A stretch of 64,000 nucleotides of DNA from Membranipora membranacea. Lineage: Eukaryota > Bryozoa > Gymnolaemata > Cheilostomatida > Membraniporidae. A program made the translations under genes and the position numbers. The notes under the pieces are model-generated. The model was not told the origin of the DNA. It was given only the letters and a program-made list of their open reading frames with translations, and did not search any database. Below, piece after piece: positions 1 through 12,200 of the stretch (its first letter is position 1; each line of letters opens with the position of its first letter). The stretch lies in assembly GCA_914767715.1 (NCBI GenBank), contig OU612068.1, positions 23,436,001 to 23,500,000 on the forward strand. The letters run 5' to 3'.

Positions 1-341
1 TCCATTGTGTGGCATTTTGAGGGTATCAGAGGGTAGGAGAAGAATGGTTAGGACGATCTGTTTGAGAGATCTAACAAGTGCTTCAATACTTCTTGTTACG
101 CACTGGATTTAACTTACCATGAATTGACGAGTTGTCTTTTCACTCTGTAGTTATCTAAGATACCATTTTCTACAGGTAGACACACTTCACCTGAAAGTAA
201 AATTATCATTGCTCTCTGTTAGGAATTATAAGATGTGGCAAAAGTTTTATGAGACATTACAAAATATAAAACTATATTGAGATCTTCAAATACCACAAAC
301 TGCTTCTGAATGATCCAACTACGTATCTTAATTCAATTTAC

Positions 342-3300
342 CTGTCTCGAGATCGAGGCCGACCGCCTGTCCTGAGTTACTGTATTCCTCTAGTAGTTTG
401 ACCATGCTCTCCTGTGCGTCATACCCACTGTTAACAGCCAGTGTCTTTGGGATAACCAGAAGGGCCTCAGCATAGGCCTGTACACCGAGACGAGCTCGTC
501 CTTTGACTGTCTCCTTGAACTTCATCAGAGCAGCAGAGGCTGCCACTTCGAAGGCTCCTGCTCCGGGCACAACGCATTCTAGAAAAGAATTCAGGATTGA
601 TCAGCTTCACTTTTATCTATTGTCGATTTTTTTCTGGATTACAAACTGACTTAACATGGGGATATCCCTACTGACTTTTAGCACTTCGAGGATTAAACCA
701 GTGAACTCCCTCTTGCAGTTAACTTGTCAACCTTTTAGCATGATGCATTCACACCATCTTCCTACTGGAAATGCTGAGGAGAAGTAAGAAATGAAACCGA
801 GAAGACTGTTCTTACGCAACTAGAATAAGTATGAATGGATTTGTACAAAGGGTGTACCTGAACAATGAACCTAAACAATGGTATTTTTAGACCTTAAAGA
901 ACTCATGGCACACACGGCGATTGGGTAACATTAAATAGCTTAGAAATCTAGGGACTCCCTCAAAGGGGGGGGGGGGGGGGGGGTCCTTGATTTCTAACAC
1001 TCGGGAGGCTAAACCAACTTGCGAACCTTTTAACAAATTGCATTCACACATTTATCTTATTGCAAAATTTGAGAGCTTTTAAGAGAACACTCTACCGGAG
1101 TGTGTGAATAACATTAAGATTAAAGACGGCTCGCGCATTCTCGAAATCAAACAGGAGTGATCGGGTTGGCTTGTTCAGCTATTTCTATCACTATCGGGTC
1201 ACGCGGACAAACTCACTTGCTGAGTTTGCGTGTCTAACTTTCAACATAATGCAACTCATACAGTCCCCCACATTGAACTTGCCGCAAAGTGTGAATATCA
1301 GTTAGATTTGGCAATCATGAATATTGAGCAACATCTAAAAGCTTGGAAATTCTTTAGCTTACCATCCTCAATGGCATTTTTGACAGCTCTGAGTCCATCA
1401 TGAATGGCGTCCTTGATCTGGGTGAGAGTGTATTTGTTAGGTCCTTTGATAAGCAGAGTGACGGACTGGGGGTTGGCACATTCCTCCACAAATGTGTATT
1501 TATCCTCACCCTAAACAAACAGCATGTGTATGAAGCGTTACCAATAAATAAACACTAAAAATACTAAGCCCTATTTAGATCAAGTTTGATCCTACTTGCC
1601 TCCATTTGGAGTTGCCCTCCTTCAGCTGCTGCTGACTTGCCGATGGAATGGGATTACTGGACATCAAGGCAAACTGGATCAAGCTTGATCTAGTATGAAG
1701 TATAAAGTGATTAATTACTTAATGAGTTTTCTACATATTAATTCACCTTACCAACGGTGTTGAGTTTCTCACATGGATATTGCAAAAGTAAGCACATTAC
1801 CACTTTTCTCATCCAGTAAGCAGTGGCATAAAACTATTGCTGTATTTACTGAGCAAGAATAAACAATCTTTCGTATTAATTATTACATAATGGAAGGTGA
1901 CATACCAACACGGTCTCATAAACAAGACCAGCATGGCCGAGACAGTCAGGGGTGAGGTCATCAACTGAATTCATAGACATTCCACCGCAGGCCAGAGCCA
2001 GTCTCTCCATATTACGTCTCTTAGCTCGTCTGAGGGCAACTATGCCTTCTCTAGCCAGCATGTCCAGTGACAGAGGGTCAATTCCCTGTGACAAGAACAC
2101 AATGTCATGTTAACAAACATTATTAGAATACATTATTAGATTAGAAAAATATTCTTCATTAGTGATTATCTTCTCCTTGAATATGTTAACCAATGTGAGG
2201 ACAAATCCTAATTGTAATAACAACGAAATTCCATGGATCAAATTCTGCTATCAGGAAGCAAGTAATTGATATAGACCCAATGTTGATAAAACTGCACGTT
2301 CAAGTTGAGACATTGTGGGTGTGTTTACCTTCATATTGATGCAGACGAAGCCCTTCTTCTTGCCATCTCCCTTATCACCAGTGTCACACACTTGTTTCTT
2401 AAAGTCTATTATCTTTTGTACTTTGCTGTCAGTGAAAGCTCTCTCAGCTTTTACAAGCTTTTCTCTCTCATCAGCCGACTTGTAGAAGAATCCGGAATTG
2501 ACCTCACTAGATGAAAAAAAATCATTTTATAATTCCAACTACACTGAGCCAAGACAAGAAGTCTCTCAAACAATCATTCTTTACGACCTAAGTGAGAATA
2601 TTGCATGCTCACATGAAAACAGACTCACAGAAAAACTGAATCGGGCTCCCAACCCCAAATGTGTTTTGGAGTCATTTGTATTTTATCATAGTTTATTTAT
2701 TCATCTGATTGTCGGATTTAAAAGTGAACGCTCTCACCTCTTCTCGTACTCGAGGGACACGTTGCAGGTAAGGATATAACAATCCTCAGTTCTCTTTGAC
2801 ATGTCTGGGTGTCTCGCTCCGTGGTCCATCACAATACCTTTAACCAGAGTAGTATCCATGGCTGTCTTATGCTGCATCTGTTGCAGCTCAATCATGTGCA
2901 GATCAATGGGTTCTCCCTCCTTCCTGACGGCTAATACAGCATCAACTACATGCTGAAGATAATCAGAGTAAGGGTTTACTATAACTGGTTACTGTAAATT
3001 ATTGTCATTTCAAACTTGGTGCTCATAGTATTGTTTGTATTTCACGATATGGATATAGTATAGCCAAGTTGCCTACATTGGATTTGCTAAAATATAGTTA
3101 AATTGGGAAAACAATCTGGTCTTGGCTGGTCTTGTCCATGTTTGAGGCATTGAACCAAGCCGCATCGGTTGAAAGCATAGTAGAAAAACCAGATAAAACT
3201 TGGTCTAGGCTGGTCAGGGGCTAGCCTGTCTTGACAAGCTATGACAGGCATGGTGGAAAGCATAGAGTTTTGTTTGAATATGTCCCAATATGAAGCTGGC

Positions 3301-4651
3301 CGGTGAAATAAGGCAACTCTGCGCTACAGCTTCATTATAGTAGGTACTAAAATCCTATTAAAGTGAGATAATTTAAAATCAGCTACCAAGCTTCAAAATC
3401 TACCTCACCTCTGTGACAGAGTCAGCGAGATCTTGATGGAGTTTAGTTCGTAGAGAGGTACGAGCCACATTGACCAGGGTGTCCCTGTCTGGTACACCTG
3501 GTGTCTTCAGCTCATCTAGTACCTCCAGGGCTCTCTTCTTAGCCATATCAAATCCCTCAGCGATTAGTCGTGGATGCAGACCCTGTATTATTCATGTAAA
3601 TAGTAAATCATATTCTATGTCCAGCATGAGAACTGCCTTTGGATACATGCATTGTTATGGTCTAATTCAACAAAGGAGTCTTTCAATGTGATACTTTTTA
3701 AAGCAAATGTCACTCTCATATTTCTCAAAATTATCGCTCCCTTGTTCTTTCAATTAGGCAAATCGCAAATCGCTCATGCAGAATGTTTAGTTTCCTTCTA
3801 TGAGTGAGCGAGATGTTAGCAGAAGCAAGCGATCAGATTGTGATTTTGGTTGTATTAATTGAAAGGCCTCCATGTTAACCTGTTTTTTCAATTGACATTG
3901 AGGAGCAAATTACCAGGTTACCGTGTTACTGTACTGATCATGTTGGCAATATATGAGTACAACATCACTTGAGACATACCTCAGATATGAAGACATCGGC
4001 TTGTTTGAGAAGTTCTCCAATCAGTAGAACGTTAGATGTAGTACCATCCCCTGTCACATCATCTTGAGCTGTTGCCACTCGAGCAATGAGTGAAGCAGTC
4101 GGGTGTTGAATTTGCTGTCAAGTGAAAAAGAGTAATGTTTAATAGACTATTATTATAGGAACAACAAATATATGAAAAGACAGTGATTTGTTATATTTTT
4201 CAAAAATATCTCTTTAGACTCTATGGAAGAATTAGAACTTTTCCTAGACTGAGTAGACAATATTCTTTGTGTTTAATTTAGTTCACTTACCATTTCATGT
4301 AACAATACATTTCCATCCTTAGTCAGCTTGATATCACCAGATCCAGAGACAAGCCTGAAATATGTATAATATAAGTAAGTCATTTTATTATTGACACAGT
4401 TTCCAATTGTGTTATACAAGTTGTTGGCCTCAAATCATCAATTAAATCACAAAGAATCAGAAGACTCAGAATGGATTCAATTTCAATAAATAAATGTCTT
4501 GCACTTTTACTTACATTTTCATGGTTCCCTTGGGTCCAAGATTTGTCTTCAAAACATCTTGAAGGCCTCTAGCAGCTGATGTGTTAATGGCCAAAGCCTG
4601 GGCAGCCCTCGCCACCTCAGCTTTTGGGTTTAATGATTGGATTGCAGACAT
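342..4651 (-). CDS. CCT6A: T-complex protein 1 subunit zeta (CCT6), 3' partial
   Basis: Zeta subunit of the cytosolic TRiC/CCT chaperonin, which folds actin, tubulin and other proteins using ATP. Nine coding exons join in phase: 4651-4515, 4354-4291, 4114-3980, 3582-3409, 2952-2738, 2506-2329, 2085-1906, 1510-1363 and 578-342. They give about 489 residues; the family is about 530 aa, so the last 40 or so lie left of base 1. Visible group II chaperonin signatures are LGPKGT (residues 38-43), GDGTT (89-93, ATPase site), [28 protein letters not shown] and [10 protein letters not shown] near the C-terminal end. The start is the ATG of [13 protein letters not shown], preceded by a candidate 5'-UTR splice acceptor about 14 bp upstream. 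Zeta rather than another CCT subunit is chosen because of the close match along the whole length. The gene is divergent from the P450 reductase gene. Confidence 0.95.
965..983. repeat. 19-bp poly-G tract in CCT6 intron
   Basis: Uninterrupted run of 19 G in the intron between the last two visible CCT6 exons. Similar but shorter G or C runs occur near 9570, 15711 and 34453. Such runs are often length-variable or mis-assembled; no function is inferred. Confidence 0.85.
1576..1692. mobile_element. Short MITE-like element in CCT6 intron
   Basis: A 117-bp segment bounded by inverted ends that begin TAGATCAAG and finish CTTGATCTA. The inverted ends agree at about 23 of 26 positions. TA stands at both outer edges, as expected for a Tc1/mariner-type target duplication, but a TA pair is weak evidence. 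It lies in the CCT6 intron between exons 1510-1363 and 2085-1906. No coding capacity. Confidence 0.5.
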
Positions 4652-6271
4652 TTTTTAACTCAGCCTGTCAAAAATAAATTGTTTGCTCCTTGTTTGGAAT
4701 GATCAATGAAATTCTAGAAGAAAGAAGAACAATGCTTGCAACTATAATCTACTTGCTGAATATAGGCCGACTATAATATGAACGACTAATTAAGATTTTT
4801 AATGCAAGTCTACATTGACATACCTTGATTGGTTGATAGCTGGCCAATAATAGACTAGTATTTGACAAAATGTCCAATGAAAACAAAGATAGAACACAGG
4901 CTTGACAAGAAAATCTTGTCGTGACATCTCTATATTACTGTGCATACTTTAAGAACCAAGGTTAAGATGACGTGATGCTTCAGTGAGAAATCTGGGAGGT
5001 TACACAAGTTTGCTGCTGCAGAAGCAGTCACTACTTTGTCTCCTTCACCATATCCAGGATTGGTTATTAGAATCACCGATCAGCATTGTCCATATATTAA
5101 GAGTGATCTAAAAATGTGAGTACAATTACAACTAAATTGAAACTTGGAGTACTCAGTAGTTGTATTATAAATAAGACTGAAGTGAGTAAAGAAAAATAAG
5201 TCAAGGAATGGAGTAGTAGACGTAGTAAGTAAGAAAAGAAAAGACTCATTGGACTGGTAAAAAAGTTGTCACTACCATTTGTCTGTGTGTGTGGAAGTAA
5301 ATAAGTAAGTATAATAATTGATTGAAGATTATTATTATTGAACTTTATAATCATGATACAATGATACATGTATATTGCGCATCTCCCGTATCAACCACCC
5401 ACTTGATAGCTAGTACAATAATAATGTGATAAAAACAATTAATAGTAGATTAAAATAACTAGTTTACTAGGGGAGTTACTTACTTACTCACTAACAGAAA
5501 TGACTCCTAATACTTGCTCACAGAATATACTAATTACTGTATCATACCAAGTACTCAAGAGAACTCACTCACTTTAGTTAAATGAGTGACCTAAGTGTAT
5601 GTCAAGATTGAAGAGTGAGTCGGTCTCTCATCACTACCGATACCCCAATATAAAAAATTTCAGCGTATATATATATATACACATCATCTTAAGCTACCTT
5701 AAAAACATAAGAGCATACCTATTGTAGGGTAAGCCTGTCCGCATCTCATTCCGGTCGACGATATTTGAATTAATGGTCAGGCAGTGTTATCTTATGTTTT
5801 GTTTACTGTGCCTACGTGATTGATGAAATTGGAGGCCATTGTGAGGCGGATTCAATCATCTATTTATGGTTGTTCTCCAAATAATATTTGCCTTTATTTT
5901 GAGGCCATACCGTCCCTATTTTTCATCTGTGTTGAATCTAAAATGGCACTTTCTTGGAAAAACCCGGTCAAAATTGGTATTCAAACCTGGGAAAAAGAAA
6001 CACTTCACTATTGTGGTAAATTTTGGCAGGTGTTGAACACCTACTCCTTAGTCAAGAAGTAGAAATCCGATCTGCACTGATAGAGACTCTATGCTGACTC
6101 ATCAACCCATTGACAAGATATTTGTTAATGGTGACTAACAAGTGCACTGTTGACCACTAATGTTATTTACATGAATTGAGCAATCTCATAAAATCTTGGA
6201 TTATCAGTGTTGAACTTTGGCCGTGTCCTGTATAATCACCTTGTCTCAATTTTAGAATTGTTAATCTGAAA
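4652..6271. other. Divergent CCT6/POR intergenic region
   Basis: About 1.6 kb between the start codons of two divergently transcribed housekeeping genes. A candidate 5'-UTR splice acceptor for CCT6 lies just upstream of its ATG. A CCAAT cluster lies at 4828-4878 and an AT-dinucleotide run near 5667-5682. I see no further coding exon; the short open frames here have no recognisable protein. Confidence 0.5.
4828..4878. promoter_or_regulatory. CCAAT-box cluster upstream of CCT6
   Basis: Three CCAAT pentamers lie within 51 bp: ATTGG at 4828-4832 (reverse orientation), CCAAT at 4844-4848 and CCAAT at 4874-4878. They lie about 180-230 bp upstream of the CCT6 start codon, a plausible core-promoter distance. 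NF-Y binding is an inference from the motif and spacing only. Confidence 0.35.
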
Positions 6272-9200
6272 ATGACAGAAGAGACTCAAGCCATGGTGAG
6301 CATGCTGGACATATTCGTTATTAGCGGAGCTGTGGGATTCTGCGCTTACTGGTTCTTTATCCGAGCAAAGAAACAGCCAGAATTTACTGAAATAAAAAGG
6401 CTGGCACCAATGTGAGTACCAACTATTTTCATTATCCACGTCAATGTACATATGACCTGGAATGAAAGTTATGCCAATAAAGTTGACAAAAAACTCGTGG
6501 TACATAGCATACTCCTTGTCCTAGCATTCTGTTTCCTTTCGCATGATTTATTGTGATTTTATTGCAGCCAAGTTAAGTTTTTCTCATATCAAGATCAAGA
6601 AAAGGTGCAGACAGCGAATTGAAAGATTAATTTTTCCCTAGAAGAGTATGCTATCAATGTACTTTCTCTGCCCACATTTTTGCCGGACCATTCATTGGTT
6701 ATGCCAAGGAGATGAATCAATTCCAAGTCAAGGTGTATTCTGTATAATGTGATTTATAGTGGCTTCTCATTTTTACTTACAGGACAGTAACAAGATCCCA
6801 ATCCTATGACCCATCTTTCATCGGGAAAATGAATAAAACTGTGAGTTATCTTAGTCTATGATAGGGTATGCCTATAGGGTATGCCTGCATATGGCATCTC
6901 CGCTAAGCACCATAATTGTGATAATACCTGCAAAAAAACTTTAAAGGTCGATGACCGACTTGAAAAAACTCGGTTTATCATTATTTTATGATTATCCACT
7001 AATTCCGCATCTAAGGGTTTTAATTCTACCTCAAAGTTCAGTCCAACTTTGTTGAATTTATTTTACCTTCATCAACAGTATGGGATCTACTGACTGCTCA
7101 AAGCATATATTTTAGTAAGAGAAAGATGTGAACTTTTTTTTTAATTTGCACTGTATGCCATAATACTAGAGTGTGCATTGCATCCGACAGATACTGTTAT
7201 ACAATATACAGGGAATTGCGTTTTTAAGGTTCATTCCACTTTTCCTTGATTGTGTAAGCTTTTCAAACGTCATCATATGAGGAGAGTGAATGTTACTCCA
7301 CTTCGCATAGCCAATCACTTGCTGCTCTATGATCATAATGACAGACAGTATCAATGGAGCTTGTCTATGTAATTCTAACTTTAGTGCTTAGCTAATTTTG
7401 AAAGTAATGTTACCTGATACGGAAGGTATTGTAACCAACATCCTGTCTATATCTTTTTTGTCATATATGTGTCACTGACATTCACCAACTAGTTCACATA
7501 AAAAAGTGCTACCTGAAACTCGTCCTTATTTCGACCTCAATATCTTTATTTTCCGTTTGTAGGGAAGAAATGTGATTATATTTTACGGATCTCAGACTGG
7601 CACTGCTGAGGAGTTCGCTGGTCGTCTCGCTAAAGATTGTAACAGATACGGTATGAAAGGCATGGCCGCAGATCCAGAGGAGTTTGATATGGTTCGTACT
7701 CTTTGCTTCACTTTTATTCAATTTGAAGCAAAAAAAAACCTAACTGCATCAACAAATGATGCTTTATTTTTTTGGTATCAACTTATAATTGAAGTTGAGC
7801 GGTTGAATCTCAGAGTGCGAATACCTATTTCATGTCAAGGCCATAAACTGCTGTTAGTAGGACTAATTGTGGGACTGAGCTTAATGTTTACTAATCGATC
7901 TCCTTACTCTGAATGGAGTTTATTTACATTTCAGGGTTAAAAGTGGGCATATTTTGTCAATGTTTGCCAATATCATTTAATATCCCAAAACAAACAAAAT
8001 ATTTGATGGTATTCTAGGCCTTATAGTTCCTCCACAATTTTATAATGGAGTTCATGCCAGGTCTTTTTCATATAGCATTAATTTCAAGAACTTCTTACTA
8101 ACTTTCCTGTGGGTAACTCCTGCTGACTTGTAGGGCAATATAAGGTGGATGAACTGGCCTCGTGTCAATCCGGTCACATGTTTTCGACAGATCCATTTCT
8201 GTTACGTATTACGTATTTCCCCCATACTGACTTTGCCAGGCCTCACAGCATCCCTGGGCTGTCACAGCGTTGAGTAGGTGCTGAATATACAGCTACAACC
8301 ACGCATTCTAATCGCCCAAAATATCTGTTCTAGATTGTGACACCTTACTCAAGGCCAATGCTAGGTCAGACAGTCTTATTTGATCAATGATGAGTTGTTG
8401 TGGTTATCAGGAATGGGACATTTTTGTACTTTATCCACGTGGTCAGGGTCCGGTAAATTTATATTGTTCATCCAGATACCAAGGATGGTTATCTACTGTC
8501 TACAGTAACATGACTAAATTGCAGTAAATGTCTGCTAAATTATTTTGGTCAATTTGTTTTAGAATGATGATTGATTGACTGAACCACTGATTGTTCTTTT
8601 TTTTGCCATGTCTGTCCAGAAAATGGTGGCAGGCAGCTGTCAGGTTTTAATGCCAAAATAATAACAAGATTATTTCCCTTTCTGGAATTTATAATGAAAG
8701 TTGGTTGCTTGATGTGACAGGACAATTTATCGTAGTGAAGTCAGGATCATTAACTGAGATTCATGATTTGACCATATTTCAAGCTGGTTAATAAGGTCTT
8801 TGTCCATAAATTGTTTGTATTGCTGAATCCGGCACATCAAGTCCTAGTTGGTCTTATATGATAGGATGACTTGGTAAAGCTGAAGGATATAGAGAACGGA
8901 CTGGTGATATTCTGTATGGCTACATATGGAGAGGGAGATCCCACAGACAATGCTCACGAGCTTCATGAGTGGCTACAGAACGAACAAGATCTGGAGGGCG
9001 TCAACTATGCCGTAAGTTGTGTATGATCTACTACTATAAGTCTTACAAGGCTAATACTAGCCTCGTCACACTGCTATTTTTTTCTTTTTAAGGGAACAAG
9101 ACTATCCCAAAAACAAAAAAATTAGCCACATGACAAGGCTAGGCCGATACTACACTGCCTGTTCTGTGTGGGGATCGCTGGTAAGGAGCTTCATTATCAA

Positions 9201-12200
9201 TCACTTTCCCTTCCCAAGTCGTTGATAGTGGCGTGCTACTACCAGAAATCCCATAAATTGAACACTTATATGCTATAAGTGGAATATTGAATGTCAATTT
9301 TACAATCATTTGTCAATTTTTATAACCACAATCAATAGTGTTAGGACTGTGTGCAGAATAAGCCTCAATTGGGCATTAGTTATTATTGGTAAATATTTTG
9401 ATGATTAATAATAATTATTGATCAATCTAAAATAATTATTTATTGGTCCTAAAATCCCTGATGAGAAACCTTGGACATGTCACAGAAGTCTAAGACATAC
9501 AGGGAAGACCTAGAACGAGTTTCCAATTTGCCCGCAGTTCGGTCATTCCTATTCTACTGATGAGCCCGGCGGGGAGGGGGGGGGGGGCTAAAACCCTTAA
9601 TGCAGGCATAATAGATCATGCTTGATCTAGAGATGACCCTGGTGTTTGTATTTGATCTTATCTAATACGCAGTCCTGCCTGACCAGCTGGTAACCAATCC
9701 TAGACTAAGATTACCATAAGTTTATGGTGAAATCCCTATATCTTGTCATGGGGATTGACCTTAAAAACTGTAACAAGGGGATTATAAGTTGATTGAGCAG
9801 TCAGTATGTAGGGCGCCGACTCTGTCAAAGTCCATACATACACTGCAGTCCCAGGTGGTGCGCTTAGGTTACTCTCTGTCATTGCCTTTATGTAACATAT
9901 CAGCTATGGTAGGATTAGCCTTATCTCAAAGCCCCTCTTTTGTTTTGTTTTTAAAACAAAACAAAAAGAGGCCTTTGAGATAGGCTAGGTAGGATGGGAA
10001 CGTTTCTGGCGTCCAATTTAGACTGTACTCTGTGTATAGAGAAATGGCATTGTGATTTCATATTGTGTCCATGCCCTTGCGATAACAATGCATGCCTGTC
10101 ATGCAATAGCGTAACTTATCACAGGGAAACGTGCCCTATGTATTTCTGGCCATGCATAAAAAATGACATATAGATGATGCAACCGGGTCCAGGGTCTTTC
10201 ATCATACATAAACATCTGTCTGCCAGCCGTGCTATGCCTAAACAAGGAAATCACCTGATAGTACATTCATCATTCGGTCGAGGAATTTCATCATTATACG
10301 TCATTGATAAGAGCTGAAATTTTGATTAGTAATCATGAGCAATTATCACGACTGATACAACAGTTCCGATTGTAGACAAGCCATGTACAAGGTCTAGGAC
10401 TAAACTGTAAACTAACCTGGTGTAGGCCATCAGGCCCATATGTAAATAGTTTATACTAGTTATCAACATAGCAAACTAGATAATATCACAGAGTAAAGAT
10501 ATATCCTTACTCAGTGATATTATCACTCCAATTTTCTATTGCATTTTGGGAGGATTGATAATTAACATTCTGTCAATGGCTGACTGTATGTTGTTCTATT
10601 TAGGTGTTTGCTCTTGGAAATAAAACATATGAACACTATAATGCTATGGGTATATACGCTGATGAGAGACTCGAAAAATTGGGAGCTACACGAGTATTTG
10701 AGATCGGTCTGGGTGATGATGACGCAAAGTAAGTATGATGACATGCCTTTGAACTTATAGTTGTGGGCTGGTGATAGCACCAACCATCACTCTACCTACC
10801 AACCATCATCCACCCACATTGTGACTAAACATTGATTGATAATTTATACTAAATATTTGTAAGAGACAATTCTATTTTGTGATCCACCGGCATTTGGCAC
10901 TGTTACTTGTCCTTAGTCTACACAGTCAACTTCAAACTATCTTTTTAAGAACTCTATAAGATGGACCGCATGGATTACATAATTCTGCTATTGAAATGAT
11001 TCTCCCCCTCATTGATGGTTGATCCCACTTACACTTTAACAGGTTAAGGAAACTTTTTTGTTGTATTGAAATTGTCATCATAATTCCAGTTGACTGACAA
11101 AATTTTTCACAGTATCCAAAGAAATATATTTTGTATAATTTTATTATCTACCGATTTGTTGCAGTATTGAAGATGATTTTGTGTCATGGAGAGAGAGATT
11201 TTGGCCTGCTGTTTGTGAGAAGTTTGGTATAGAGGCTACAGGTGAGGATATAACTATGAGACAGTACACACTTACCGTACATGACGAGACGCTACCTAAG
11301 GAGAAGATATTCAAGGGAGAGCCAGCTAGACTCAACTCTTACAACACCCAAAAACCGTAAGCTGAGCGAGAGTTACTGCACTGTACTTTAAAGTGGCTTT
11401 CTGCGAATTTATTAAAATGAGGAAATATGAATAATTAAAGTTTATTGCGATGCAAAGCAGTGACTTGGAATCTGGAAGAGTGTTTTGGTGGCCACAGAGA
11501 AGCTGTACGATAGATAATGGTCATCTCCTCATCCTGATTATCAAGATTATCTTTTATATTCAACTTCTTAGATTATCTCTTGGATTATCGGAGTTGCAAC
11601 CGCTCTAAAGTTGTTGCCGGTGATCGCTGTGGATTAGATTACGTTCCATTTTGTTTGACTTTCAAGTATGATTTGTAGTTGATTTGCAGTTGAGTTGAAA
11701 TTAATATTTCCACTTTTCTTTTGTAGACCATTTGATGCTAAAAACCCATTCATGGCACCAGTAATAGTGAACAAAGAGTTACACCAGGGAGGTGACAGAT
11801 CGTGTATGCATGTAGAGTTTGATATCACCGGATCTAAGATCAGATATGAGGCTGGAGACCATGTAGCCGTATACCCAACTAACAACCCTGAACTAGTCGA
11901 GTCTATCGGCAAACGTCTCAACATAGACTTAGAAACCGTGTTTTCTTTAGACAATGTTGACGGTAAGTGTGCCTCCATTTACATACCATGCAGGCGATTC
12001 GGAAATTTTTAGGTAGTGTAAATCAGAGAAATAAATTCATTACATGGCATGCTGGACCCCAATTTTAATGCATATTAATTACATAATAACAAGTTCTCGA
12101 TAGAGAAAGCAATATAGTTTTATCAGAGACTATAGAATAGATAAAACTACAGATATATCCATAGTCTCTGGTTATTGAAGAAGATGAGCCATAAATATGA

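Noticed and set aside
5097-5369. 90-residue minus-strand hydrophobic open frame upstream of CCT6
   Set aside because: Low-complexity AT-rich composition, no start context or domain; probably chance.
6236-6505. 89-residue minus-strand frame over POR exon 1
   Set aside because: Shadow of the real POR first exon.
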